Shown here one piece after another: positions 8,857 through 16,729 of a stretch of DNA of 64,000 nucleotides. The stretch lies in contig CANMZB010000003.1 of assembly GCA_947502265.1 (NCBI GenBank), positions 186,001 through 250,000 of the forward strand. The letters are read 5' to 3'. The DNA is from an uncultured Sulfitobacter sp. Its GTDB lineage: Bacteria; Pseudomonadota; Alphaproteobacteria; Rhodobacterales; Rhodobacteraceae. Positions within the stretch are counted from its first letter, which is position 1, and every line of letters starts with the position of its first letter. The notes beneath the pieces are model-generated. The model was not told the origin of the DNA. It ran no database searches and saw only the letters and a list, made by a program, of their open reading frames with translations. The translations under genes and the position numbers were made by a program.

Positions 8857-9977
8857 ACGCGCTGAACCGGATTGTAGTTTGTGTATCGTTTTGTCTGACA
8901 TTGATATTGTCCGTTACGCAGACAGCTTCGGCCAGCCCTGTGCGAATCAAGGACTTGGTGAATTTTGACGGAGTGCGCGGCAATGATCTGGTGGGATACG
9001 GTCTGGTTGTCGGCCTTGATGGATCCGGCGACGGCTTGCGTAATGCGCCATTTACCGAAGACATCATGACGAACATTTTGGAGCGTCTGGGCGTCAATGT
9101 CACTGGAGAACAGTTTCGTCCTAAAAACGTCGCTGCGGTTCTCGTTACGTCGACGTTGCCAGCTTTTGCGCGCGCGGGCGGACAGATTGACGTGACTGTC
9201 TCTGCAATCGGGGATGCAAAAAGCCTGCTCGGCGGGACGCTCATCATGACACCTTTAAATGCCGCAGACGGCGAAATCTATGCGGTGGCCCAAGGTACGA
9301 TCATCGCAGGTGGGGCCACCGCAGAGGGCGATGGAGGACGGGTCACTCAAGGCGTGCCAACGTCAGGCACCATCCCTTCAGGTGCACGGGTGGAACGGGA
9401 GATCGAATTCCAGCTCTCTTCTCTTAATGATTTGCGTCTGGCACTTCGCGAGGCCGATTTTACCACCGCTGGCCGGATCGAACAGGCAATCAACCGCGAC
9501 TTCGGGCGCGGCGTTGCTGTGATGCTCGACAGTGGCACGGTTCTTTTGGATGTTCCGGCCACACGTATGCGGTCGGTCGCTCACGCGTTAGGCCGGATCG
9601 AAAACATCGAGGTCGAGCCGGAGCGCAAGGCGCGCGTTGTCGTCGATCAGCGCTCCGGCACAATTGTGATGGGCGAGGATGTGCGGATCTCGCGCGTAGC
9701 CGTTTCACAGGGAAACCTCACGCTGCGGATTCAGGAAGAGCCGCTTGTTGCGCAACCAAATCCATTCTCCGAAGGTGAAACCGTTGTTGTTCCCCGCACC
9801 CGCGCGGCGATCGAAGAAGAGCCTGGCATCGGTTTGGCCGAAGTGCCTTCAGGGACGTCGTTGTCAGAAGTGATTGCCGGTTTGAACGCTCTTGGCGTCT
9901 CCCCCCGTGACATGATCGACATCCTGAAAAGCATCAAGGCCGCAGGTGCTTTGCACGCGGAGTTCGTCGTGCGTTAG
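8853..9977 (+). CDS. flgI: Flagellar P-ring protein
   Basis: Forms the periplasmic P ring around the rod in the peptidoglycan layer. An N-terminal signal peptide (hydrophobic core about residues 9-24, cleavage after an ASA motif near 28) is followed by the family block IKDLVNFDGVRGNDLVGYG and GLVVGLDGSGDG. The C-terminus ends with the conserved DMIDILKSIKAAGALHAE. Length is 374 residues. Last gene of the flgE operon; a hairpin lies just downstream. Confidence 0.96.
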   Translation: MNALNRIVVCVSFCLTLILSVTQTASASPVRIKDLVNFDGVRGNDLVGYGLVVGLDGSGDGLRNAPFTEDIMTNILERLGVNVTGEQFRPKNVAAVLVTSTLPAFARAGGQIDVTVSAIGDAKSLLGGTLIMTPLNAADGEIYAVAQGTIIAGGATAEGDGGRVTQGVPTSGTIPSGARVEREIEFQLSSLNDLRLALREADFTTAGRIEQAINRDFGRGVAVMLDSGTVLLDVPATRMRSVAHALGRIENIEVEPERKARVVVDQRSGTIVMGEDVRISRVAVSQGNLTLRIQEEPLVAQPNPFSEGETVVVPRTRAAIEEEPGIGLAEVPSGTSLSEVIAGLNALGVSPRDMIDILKSIKAAGALHAEFVVR

Positions 9978-9987
9978 GGTCCTGGCC

Positions 9988-10024
9988 CCCTGCCGCCGCT
10001 AATGTTCGTAACCAAGCGGCAGGG
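9988..10024 (+). terminator. Hairpin downstream of flgI
   Basis: Arms CCCTGCCGC and GCGGCAGGG (9 bp, perfect) enclose a 19-base loop and are followed by ATTTAT. It lies between the flgI stop and the end of the convergent gene at 10030. It is plausible as a terminator for the flgE operon; the long loop and weak U tract make this moderate. Confidence 0.45.
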
Positions 10025-10029
10025 ATTTA

Positions 10030-10701
10030 TCAAAACAGTTTTATTTCTTTGTTCAACAGCGCGGTCAGCCCTGGCCATATTCCGCATTGGGTTAGCAACA
10101 GCGCACAGACAGCCGCCTGTGCGAGCTGTGCCGCCGCCAACATCTGCGCAAGATATACGGCATCTGTCCGGCCCAATGAGACAACAGACACCAGATAAAG
10201 GGCTGCTGTGACGCCGCGCAATAGATCATCGAACGCACCACGATCCACAACCCGCATGAGCAGTCCCGTCGCGCCAAAGAAAACAGGGGCAGCCTGACCG
10301 ATCACCAGCCATAGCAACACATCGCGAAACGCCTGGTCGGAAGATGAAAACATACTGAAGAGACGCGGCGCAGCTGCTGCGATCATGATGGCTATACCAC
10401 CACAGATCATCATGTACCCCAGATTTACCCGTGCTGCGGCCGCGCGAAAAGGCATTTGCCTCTCCGCGTGAGCCAACGGAACAAGATGCCGCTGCGCCTG
10501 CCTACCTAATAGCATAAGAGTGAGCGGGATGAACAAGCTCGCAAAACGGGCAACCAGATATATCGCCAAGGTTGCCGGTTCGAGCAGCCAAGGCACCACG
10601 AACAGATCGCAAAAGCGCGCCGCATTGCGGAACACGCCTCCAAACTCTGCTTTGCGCATACCGCCAAGTACCCGGCGCACCGGTTTGATCCGCTCATCCA
10701 T
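10030..10701 (-). CDS. Half-length polysaccharide-flippase-like membrane protein at the end of the fliF operon
   Basis: 223 residues from the ATG at 10701, which has GGAGTG 5-6 bases upstream; in-frame starts further up (ATG at 10737, TTG at 10779) are possible. About six hydrophobic segments follow a basic N-terminus. The alternation FVVPWLLEPATLAIYLVAR, a conserved-looking Gly-rich membrane segment (YMMICGGIAIMI) and the LLLWLVIGQAAPVFFGATG block look like the C-terminal half of Wzx/MATE-like oligosaccharide flippases, which normally have 12 helices and about 420 residues. It lies downstream of fliP with a 126-base gap on the same strand. I do not know its role; it may be a diverged flippase or another polytopic protein. 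Confidence 0.6.
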   Translation of the reverse strand: MDERIKPVRRVLGGMRKAEFGGVFRNAARFCDLFVVPWLLEPATLAIYLVARFASLFIPLTLMLLGRQAQRHLVPLAHAERQMPFRAAAARVNLGYMMICGGIAIMIAAAAPRLFSMFSSSDQAFRDVLLWLVIGQAAPVFFGATGLLMRVVDRGAFDDLLRGVTAALYLVSVVSLGRTDAVYLAQMLAAAQLAQAAVCALLLTQCGIWPGLTALLNKEIKLF

Positions 10702-10827
10702 TGACCCACTCCAACAAGATGCCACCCCTGACATCATCGAACCAACATAGGGGTCGGAAGGTGTGCCGGACGTTAACAAGAAGCGGTGAAGTGTCTCGTA
10801 ATTATCGCTTGTTAGAGGATGGTTTTC

Positions 10828-11562
10828 CTAAAAATAGCTGCGCACAAGACTGCCCGCGATCAACGCCCAGCCATCTGCGACAACAAAAAATGCGAGCTTG
10901 AAAGGCAGCGACACAACCGCTGGCGGCACCATCATCATCCCCATCGACATCAGGATCGCGGCCACCACCAGATCAATGATCAGGAACGGCAGATAAACGA
11001 GGAAACCGATCTGAAAAGCTCGGGAAATCTCGGACAGAAGAAAGCTTGGAATTAGCACCGAAAGGGGAGCGTCTGCCGTTGGCTCGGTGCCGGCGGTTGC
11101 CGGTCTCAGATCCGCCATGGCAGTATAGGTATCGGGATCCAGTCGCGCAGCCATAAAGCCGCGAAAAGGCTCCAGCGTTAAGGTGAAAGCCCGTTCAACA
11201 CCGATTTCTTCGCGGGTAAGCGGGCCAATGCCGTTAGTCCAGGCTGCGGTAAAGACCGGCTCCATAATGAAATAGGTGAGGAACAGCGCAAGGCTGACGA
11301 TCAGCATGTTGGGCGGGGATTGTTGCAGACCGATGGCCTGCCGTAGGATTGACAGAACTGTGACCAGAAAGGGAAAACAGGTCACCATGATGGCGAGCCC
11401 TGGCGCGAGACTTAAAACGGTGACCAGCACGAACAGTTGTATGGTGCGTGCCGAGATCGACCCGTCATCGCCCAGAGAGAACGATAGATCCTGCGCCCCT
11501 GCGATTGCCGGAACCATCATCAAGACCGCGCCGCACAGGCCGGACACGATTGCGCGGCGCAT
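10828..11562 (-). CDS. fliP: Flagellar type III export gate protein FliP
   Basis: Core subunit of the FliPQR export gate in the inner membrane. A signal peptide (residues 1-23, cleavage near AGA) is followed by the first helix pair (QLFVLVTVLSLAPGLAIMVT), the family motif FLVTVLSILRQAIGLQQSPP, and the C-terminal pair (SEISRAFQIGFLVYLPFLII, then MGMMMVPPAVVSLPFKL). Length is 244 residues. The ATG overlaps the fliN stop, placing it in the fliF-fliH-fliN-fliP operon. Confidence 0.96.
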   Translation of the reverse strand: MRRAIVSGLCGAVLMMVPAIAGAQDLSFSLGDDGSISARTIQLFVLVTVLSLAPGLAIMVTCFPFLVTVLSILRQAIGLQQSPPNMLIVSLALFLTYFIMEPVFTAAWTNGIGPLTREEIGVERAFTLTLEPFRGFMAARLDPDTYTAMADLRPATAGTEPTADAPLSVLIPSFLLSEISRAFQIGFLVYLPFLIIDLVVAAILMSMGMMMVPPAVVSLPFKLAFFVVADGWALIAGSLVRSYF

Positions 11563-11846
11563 CAGATTCCCTTCTGCATATCAATCACTTCGGTCAGACG
11601 CACCAGCAGCTGGCCGTTCGCTTCGCCCTCGGCCTCTTCCAGAGTGCCACGGGCAATCAGCTTGTCCCCGACATAAAGCTCGACAGGGTCATCGACGCGC
11701 CGGTCCAATGTGAGAACCGCATTTTCGCCAAGCATCACCAAGTCCCGCACAAGCGGGCGCGCCTTACCGACACAAACCGTCACTTCGATCGGAACGGATG
11801 TAAAAGGATTGGAGACGTCAGTCGCCAGTTTTGCCTGATCAGTCAT
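11562..11846 (-). CDS. fliN: Flagellar motor switch protein FliN
   Basis: C-ring component that takes part in torque, switching and docking of export chaperones. The SpoA-type domain covers almost all of the 94 residues: VPIEVTVCVGKARPLVRDLV, then a DDPVELYVGDKLIARG hairpin and the C-terminal VRLTEVIDM. It overlaps the FliH-like gene by 8 bases and fliP by 1. FliM and FliG, its usual partners, are not encoded in this window. Confidence 0.9.
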   Translation of the reverse strand: MTDQAKLATDVSNPFTSVPIEVTVCVGKARPLVRDLVMLGENAVLTLDRRVDDPVELYVGDKLIARGTLEEAEGEANGQLLVRLTEVIDMQKGI

Positions 11847-12444
11847 GGGCCTGCTCCGCCTGATTGTGAAAGTTGAATGCCTTCATTGCAGCGATGATTT
11901 CTGACGTCACGGCATCCAGATTTATCTCCCGCTCAAGTGTTTCGAGTTGTAGAAATACCTGATTGGGCGACAGCTTTTCATCGACTGACAGGGAGACAGC
12001 CAAATGCGGCTCCATCTCCTCCAGCAAGTTTTCGAACATGAGAAGATCGGTGTCCGAGACGCGCAAACCGATTTTTCCGGCAGTTTGCGTGCCGGCAATA
12101 TGCATCAGTTGCTCCACGACATGCGCACGTAACGTGAGGGCAGTGGTTTTTGGCAAGAGGGTTGTTATCATTTGTTCAAACATCGGCCTTAGTCCCCTGT
12201 TCAGCTGCGCCAGCGCTTCCTGATAGGTAAAGGCAAGATCGTGAAGGGTCTGTACAATCTCGGCCCCAAGGTTTTTCTGCTCTTCGGCGTGGTTTTTCTC
12301 CGCATCGGTCCAGCCCGCCTGATATCCCTCCTCAAATGCCTGTAGTTTATGTTCTTCGACGTGATCGGACGGTGTCGCACCGTAATCTTCGCCATCCGGC
12401 CCTAAGGTGCTGAAATCAGCGTATCTATGCGCGATCGAGCTCAT
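11839..12444 (-). CDS. fliH: FliH-like flagellar assembly protein (export ATPase regulator)
   Basis: FliH-type proteins form a stalk that links the export ATPase FliI to the C ring. The 201 residues show a Gly-containing helical N-terminal part (AFEEGYQAGWTDAEKNHAEE) that fits the FliH GxxxG-type stalk, followed by an alpha/beta C-terminal domain. The position between fliF and fliN, where fliH usually sits, supports the call. Sequence in this family is weakly conserved, so the identification relies on length, helix pattern and context. It overlaps fliF by 4 bases and fliN by 8. Confidence 0.72.
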   Translation of the reverse strand: MSSIAHRYADFSTLGPDGEDYGATPSDHVEEHKLQAFEEGYQAGWTDAEKNHAEEQKNLGAEIVQTLHDLAFTYQEALAQLNRGLRPMFEQMITTLLPKTTALTLRAHVVEQLMHIAGTQTAGKIGLRVSDTDLLMFENLLEEMEPHLAVSLSVDEKLSPNQVFLQLETLEREINLDAVTSEIIAAMKAFNFHNQAEQAHD

Positions 12445-14075
12445 ACTTTTTCCTCCTTGTCTTCAAGCCAGCCGCGCAGAATCTCGACTGTTTCATCCTG
12501 TCTCTCACCAATCATGCTGCGCAGGCGTTCGACAGGATCTGCCGACTGACCTACCAACGAATGAGAAACTTGCCCTGCTCCGTCGAAAGACTCCTCAGCC
12601 ATCCGGCGGCCCATATCTTCTGCATCAATGACGGCGGGCAGACCTGCGCCGCTTACGTCACCCGTCAACGCGGAAGGGCCAGTCGCAGCGCCATTAGCAT
12701 CGGACGGTGCTGCAAGCGCCGGTGCCGTTTGTGGCTGTCGTGACAACACCGGGCGAATCACAAAAAGCCCGAGGATAAGCGTCACAACCGCCAGCACCAG
12801 CATCTGGATTGCGGACAACAGATCCAGATCAAATTGATCCATTATAGACGTACCTGCGATGGTACCCGAGGGTGCGACGCTTTGCAGGGCCATGGATTTG
12901 ATCGTGATAATGTCACCACGCTCGGCATCGAAGCCGACGGCAGAGGACACAAGTTCGCGCAGCGCATCGATTTCTTCTGATGCGCGCGGTTGCGTAACGG
13001 TTTCGCCGGTTTCGGTCGTCATCGCTGTTTCGTTCACAAGCACCGCAACAGACAGCCGTTTGATCGCGCCGGGCGCGCGTATAATTTCTCGCTCCGTTTC
13101 AGAAACCTCGTAGTTGATCCGCTCACGGGTCTCGCTGTTTTGCGATGAGGATTTATTGGCACCATCGCCCCCTTCCTGATCAGGCAGGTTGCTTGCCACA
13201 GTCACATCACCGCCGCCTGTGCCTTCCGCAGTTCGGGTGCTTTCTTCGGTATCGCTACTGACAGCAACACGCCCGTCGGGATCAAAACGACGTTCGCGAA
13301 TCGCTTCGCTTTCGGTGACCGTATCGACGCTTACCTCAACAACCGCGTTACCAAAGCCTACGCGTGCTTCCAGTAGGCGCTGCACACGCTCGCGCAACAC
13401 CTGCGCCTTGTCATCGCCCCCCACAGTCGGCGCGGTGTCTTCCGTCGCACCGATCAAAGAACCATTGGCATCAATAACGGCAACATCCTCGGGGGCGAGC
13501 CCCGCCACGGCAGAGGCGACCAGATAGCGCACCGCCTTCGCCTGAGCCGGAGAGATCGTGCCGCCATTCGGCGTAACAGAAACAGAAGCTTTCGGCGTAA
13601 CTCCACGCTGGAACGGATTCGAGCCCGTGCTGGCGATATGGACGCGCGCCATTGATATTTGCGGATTTGCAACGATGGTGCGAGCCAGTTCGCCTTCTTT
13701 TGCGCGCCAATAAGCGGCATCAAACATCTGGCTCGTGGTGCCGAAACCTGTGAGCTGGTCCAGCAACTCATAGCCCCGGTTACCGTTGGCGGGCAAGCCT
13801 TCACTGGCTAATGTCAGGCGCAGCTGATCGCGCTCCTTACTATCCACAAATATTGACCCGCCGCGCACGTCAAACGCAACGTCGCGTTGCTCAAGTGATC
13901 GAACCACATCCCCCGCCGCACTGCTTTCAAGACCTGCGTAAAGCAGTGTCATACTTGGTGCGGTGGTCATCCGCGCCATCGCGAGGATAGCAAAGAACAT
14001 CGCCCCAGTCGCCGCGATTACAATGATCTGCCGCTTGGTTCCAAGCTGCGTCCAGACTTTCAGATACTGCTGCAC
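12441..14075 (-). CDS. fliF: Flagellar MS-ring protein FliF
   Basis: Forms the MS ring in the inner membrane, the base on which rotor and export gate assemble. The first membrane helix (QIIVIAATGAMFFAILAMA) follows a short cytoplasmic N-terminus. Ring-building motifs with YAGLESSAAGDVV and the TTSQMFDAAYWRAKEGELAR block precede a long acidic and Ser-rich periplasmic insert; the second helix (IQMLVLAVVTLILGLFVIRP) is at the C-terminus. I chose the GTG at 14075, which has GGAGG five bases upstream, over the TTG at 14114. Length is 544 residues. First gene of its operon, divergent from fliL. Confidence 0.94.
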   Translation of the reverse strand: MQQYLKVWTQLGTKRQIIVIAATGAMFFAILAMARMTTAPSMTLLYAGLESSAAGDVVRSLEQRDVAFDVRGGSIFVDSKERDQLRLTLASEGLPANGNRGYELLDQLTGFGTTSQMFDAAYWRAKEGELARTIVANPQISMARVHIASTGSNPFQRGVTPKASVSVTPNGGTISPAQAKAVRYLVASAVAGLAPEDVAVIDANGSLIGATEDTAPTVGGDDKAQVLRERVQRLLEARVGFGNAVVEVSVDTVTESEAIRERRFDPDGRVAVSSDTEESTRTAEGTGGGDVTVASNLPDQEGGDGANKSSSQNSETRERINYEVSETEREIIRAPGAIKRLSVAVLVNETAMTTETGETVTQPRASEEIDALRELVSSAVGFDAERGDIITIKSMALQSVAPSGTIAGTSIMDQFDLDLLSAIQMLVLAVVTLILGLFVIRPVLSRQPQTAPALAAPSDANGAATGPSALTGDVSGAGLPAVIDAEDMGRRMAEESFDGAGQVSHSLVGQSADPVERLRSMIGERQDETVEILRGWLEDKEEKV

Positions 14076-14135
14076 AATGGCCTCCGTCTTGCCGCACGTT
14101 CTGCCCGGCCTCAAATCGAAAATGACTCATCGGCC

Positions 14136-14150
14136 TTAACATTCGGTTAG
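14136..14150. promoter_or_regulatory. CtrA-like site between fliF and fliL (TTAA-N7-TTAG)
   Basis: TTAA, seven bases, TTAG: one base from the TTAA-N7-TTAA consensus. It lies in the 121-base gap between the divergent fliF and fliL operons, 61 bases from the fliF start and 47 bases from the fliL start, so one site could serve both. Confidence 0.55.
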
Positions 14151-14196
14151 TGCAATCGCGCCTATATCTGTTCTCAACGCATTGGATGGAGCAGAT

Positions 14197-14691
14197 ATGT
14201 CTCAAGAGGGTACCGCACCGGAGAAGGACGCCATGAAATCGTCCAAAGCCCCATTGATCCTTGGCCTTGTGCTGGCCCTCGTCGGGGGTGGTGCAGGGTT
14301 TTACGCGACATGGTCGGGCATGATTCTCGGTGGAGATCAAGCCGAACAACATGCTGAAAAGGCGCCGCACGATGCACTGGCACCCTTGGGCGATATTGCA
14401 TTTGTTGCGGTTGATCCGATGGTGATTTCAGTCAATGCACAGCCCGCAGCGCGATTGCTGCGTTTCCGCGCGCAGCTTGAGGTCCCCGGCAACTATGAAG
14501 CGGATGTCACCAAGTTGCTGCCGCGCGTTGTCGATGTGCTCAACAGCTATTTACGCGCGCTGGAGGTCTCGGATCTGGAGGATCAAGCCGCGCTTACAAG
14601 ACTGCGTTCGCAGATGCTGAGGCGCATTCAGGTTGTGACCGGTCAAGGGCGGGTCAACGATCTTTTGATCATGGAATTTGTACTGACATAG
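14197..14691 (+). CDS. fliL: Flagellar basal body-associated protein FliL (first copy)
   Basis: Single-pass inner-membrane protein that surrounds the stator. A cytoplasmic N-terminus with a Lys-rich stretch precedes the helix APLILGLVLALVGGGAGFYA. The periplasmic domain contains LLRFRAQLEVPGNYEADVTKLLPRVVDVLN in consecutive segments and a hydrophobic LIMEFVLT terminus, as in the family. The ATG at 14197 has GGAGCA upstream, preferred over TTG at 14182. Length is 164 residues. First gene of the plus-strand operon reaching to 24155. A second FliL-like gene lies at 24160-24699. Confidence 0.88.
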   Translation: MSQEGTAPEKDAMKSSKAPLILGLVLALVGGGAGFYATWSGMILGGDQAEQHAEKAPHDALAPLGDIAFVAVDPMVISVNAQPAARLLRFRAQLEVPGNYEADVTKLLPRVVDVLNSYLRALEVSDLEDQAALTRLRSQMLRRIQVVTGQGRVNDLLIMEFVLT

Positions 14692-14703
14692 AGGAGCCTA
14701 ATC

Positions 14704-15117
14704 ATGGATGTTATCGCAGATATACTGCTAGCCGCAGGGGCGATCGGAGCGGGCATTTACTGCTTTGTTCTGGGGCGCAGGCTGAACCGTTTCAACGATC
14801 TGGAAAAGGGTGTCGGCGGAGCCGTGGCTGTTTTGTCTGCACAGGTTGATGATCTGACGCGCACACTGAATGCGGCCCGGCAAACGGCATCTGTTTCTGC
14901 AGAAACGCTGACTGATCTGACCCAACGTGCAGAAGATATGTCACGGCGACTGGAGCTTCAGATGGCGTCGCTTCATGACATCCCCGATCAGGCCAGCCCG
15001 GCACCGCCGCCCACTGCGGCACCACCCGCTCCACCAGCCCCGAAACCTGCGCCGACCGCACCCATGTTTGCGCGACGCAGTCATTTTGACGACACAACAG
15101 CAGGAGATTCCGCATGA
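14704..15117 (+). CDS. Small membrane-anchored protein of the flagellar operon, function unknown
   Basis: 137 residues. One N-terminal hydrophobic helix (ILLAAGAIGAGIYCFVLG) is followed by a coiled-coil-like middle (about residues 40-90) and a Pro/Ala-rich tail, ending near FARRSHFDD. This layout matches the Rhodobacterales flagellar-cluster proteins that I recall as DUF6468, but I hold that identity loosely. It lies 12 bases after fliL and overlaps the motE-like gene by 4 bases, so it is probably part of the motor operon. Confidence 0.72.
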   Translation: MDVIADILLAAGAIGAGIYCFVLGRRLNRFNDLEKGVGGAVAVLSAQVDDLTRTLNAARQTASVSAETLTDLTQRAEDMSRRLELQMASLHDIPDQASPAPPPTAAPPAPPAPKPAPTAPMFARRSHFDDTTAGDSA

Positions 15118-15794
15118 GTGGCCAGAAAAAGAGACGTCTCGTTCCGAGCGCCGGTCGCGGCTCCGTCCTTGTGATCGCCATGCTACTGCTCAGTTCCGCC
15201 AGCTTGCGAATCGTTACCGGGGCCGGCACTGCATTTGCCGAAGGAAGCCAGCTGCCTAATACTCTGATGCCTGCACCTTCGACGAGCGAACACAATGCAC
15301 CACCCGGCGCTGAAACAGAACCTGGTAGCAACGATAATCGTTCAGGATCCGATGCGAAAAAGTCGACTTTCGAAAACATCGATCGATCAGAAATGAGTAA
15401 CCTCATCTCGGCGCTCTCGAAACGTGAGATACAGGTTGCCGAGCGCGAAAAACAACTCGAGATGCGCATGCGCGCGCTGTCAGTCGCAGACGCGGAGATC
15501 GAGAAGCGCATGCTTTTATTGACAGATACCGAAAATTCCCTGCGCGCCACACTGGCCTTGGCGGATGAGGCATCGGAGAAAGATATCGTACGCCTAGTCT
15601 CTGTTTACGAGAGCATGAAACCGAAAGGCGCTGCAGCATTGTTCGAAGAAATGGAGCCTGGTTTTGCTGCTGGCTTTCTCGGTCGGATGCGACCCGATTC
15701 TGCCGCCGAAATTTTGACGGGCATGTCACCGCAAGCAGCGTATTCGATTAGTGTGATTCTGGCAGGTCGCAATGCGAATGTTCCAAAAACCTGA
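15114..15794 (+). CDS. MotE-like motility protein with an MgtE_N-like C-terminal domain
   Basis: 226 residues. A short basic start precedes a hydrophobic signal or anchor segment (about residues 17-33), then a low-complexity linker, a long coiled coil (about 95-150: ALSKREIQVAEREKQLEMRM and on) and a C-terminal domain of the MgtE_N type (YESMKPKGAAALFEEMEPGF, then MSPQAAYSISVILAGRN). In Sinorhizobium, MotE is a periplasmic chaperone for MotC. Here the gene sits directly upstream of motA and the large periplasmic protein, which suits a comparable role. Confidence 0.78.
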   Translation: MSGQKKRRLVPSAGRGSVLVIAMLLLSSASLRIVTGAGTAFAEGSQLPNTLMPAPSTSEHNAPPGAETEPGSNDNRSGSDAKKSTFENIDRSEMSNLISALSKREIQVAEREKQLEMRMRALSVADAEIEKRMLLLTDTENSLRATLALADEASEKDIVRLVSVYESMKPKGAAALFEEMEPGFAAGFLGRMRPDSAAEILTGMSPQAAYSISVILAGRNANVPKT

Positions 15795-15800
15795 GCCGCG

Positions 15801-15815
15801 CTGAGGCTTCCTTAA
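15801..15815. promoter_or_regulatory. Weak CtrA-like element upstream of motA (CTGA-N7-TTAA)
   Basis: A full TTAA half-site followed by CCACC, with CTGA seven bases before it. One half-site is intact and the other is poor, so internal promotion of motA is only possible. It lies in the 65-base gap between the motE-like gene and motA. Confidence 0.25.
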
Positions 15816-15859
15816 CCACCATCTGCAAGAGTGTCGCAAACAGGCAATTGGGGACTATC

Positions 15860-16729
15860 ATGATCGGTATCATCGGTATCATTACTATTTTCACTATGGT
15901 TTTTGGCGGCTATCTCGCAGCCGGCGGAAAAATGGCGATCATCTTGAAATCCCTTCCTTTCGAGATGACGATGATCGGCGGTGCCGCTGTTGGCGCATTC
16001 CTGATCAGCAATGACATGCCCGCGATCAAGCACACCATCAAAGATCTCGGCAAGGTGTTCAAAGGGCCCAAGTGGAAGCATGAGGACTATCGCGATCTGC
16101 TCTGCCTTCTGTTTGAGCTGATCCGTCTCGCTCGTCAGAATCCCGTCGCTATCGAAGAGCATATCGAAGGCCCCGAGGACTCTGACATCTTCGCAAAGTA
16201 CCCGAGAATCCTGAAAGACAAGGAAGTGGTGGCGCTGATCTGTGACACCATGCGCTCTGCATCGATGAACTATGATGATCCGCATCAGGTGGAAGAGGTG
16301 CTGGAAAAGCGGATGGATGCGAACATGGAACATGCGCTCCATTCCAGCCACGCCTTGCAGACGATGGCAGACGGCCTTCCGGCGCTGGGCATTGTAGCGG
16401 CGGTGCTTGGAGTCATCAAAACGATGGCTTCGATCGATCAACCGCCTGAAGTTCTTGGCAGGTTGATCGGTGGCGCTTTGGTCGGCACGTTTCTTGGCGT
16501 ATTTCTGGCTTACGGGTTGGTCGGTCCCTTTGCGGCAAAAGTCGCGGATGTTACGAAGGACGAGGCGCATTTCTATCAGCTGATTCGTGAAGTGCTGGTT
16601 GCCAATCTTCACAACCACGCAACCAATATCTGTATCGAGGTCGGTCGACAAAATACACCCTCGCACTGCCGTCCCAGCTATGGCGATCTGGAAGAAGCGC
16701 TCAAGGCACTCAAGCAGAGTGCAGCATGA
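15860..16729 (+). CDS. motA: Flagellar motor stator protein MotA
   Basis: Ion-conducting stator subunit in the inner membrane. Four membrane segments are visible: MIGIIGIITIFTMVFGGYLA at the start, EMTMIGGAAVGAFLISND next, and ALGIVAAVLGVIKTMASI plus LVGTFLGVFLAYGLVGPF near the end. The large cytoplasmic loop has the charged region that contacts the rotor. The ATG at 15860 is preferred over TTG at 15848. Length is 289 residues, as in E. coli MotA. It overlaps the next gene by 4 bases (ATGA). Confidence 0.95.
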   Translation: MIGIIGIITIFTMVFGGYLAAGGKMAIILKSLPFEMTMIGGAAVGAFLISNDMPAIKHTIKDLGKVFKGPKWKHEDYRDLLCLLFELIRLARQNPVAIEEHIEGPEDSDIFAKYPRILKDKEVVALICDTMRSASMNYDDPHQVEEVLEKRMDANMEHALHSSHALQTMADGLPALGIVAAVLGVIKTMASIDQPPEVLGRLIGGALVGTFLGVFLAYGLVGPFAAKVADVTKDEAHFYQLIREVLVANLHNHATNICIEVGRQNTPSHCRPSYGDLEEALKALKQSAA

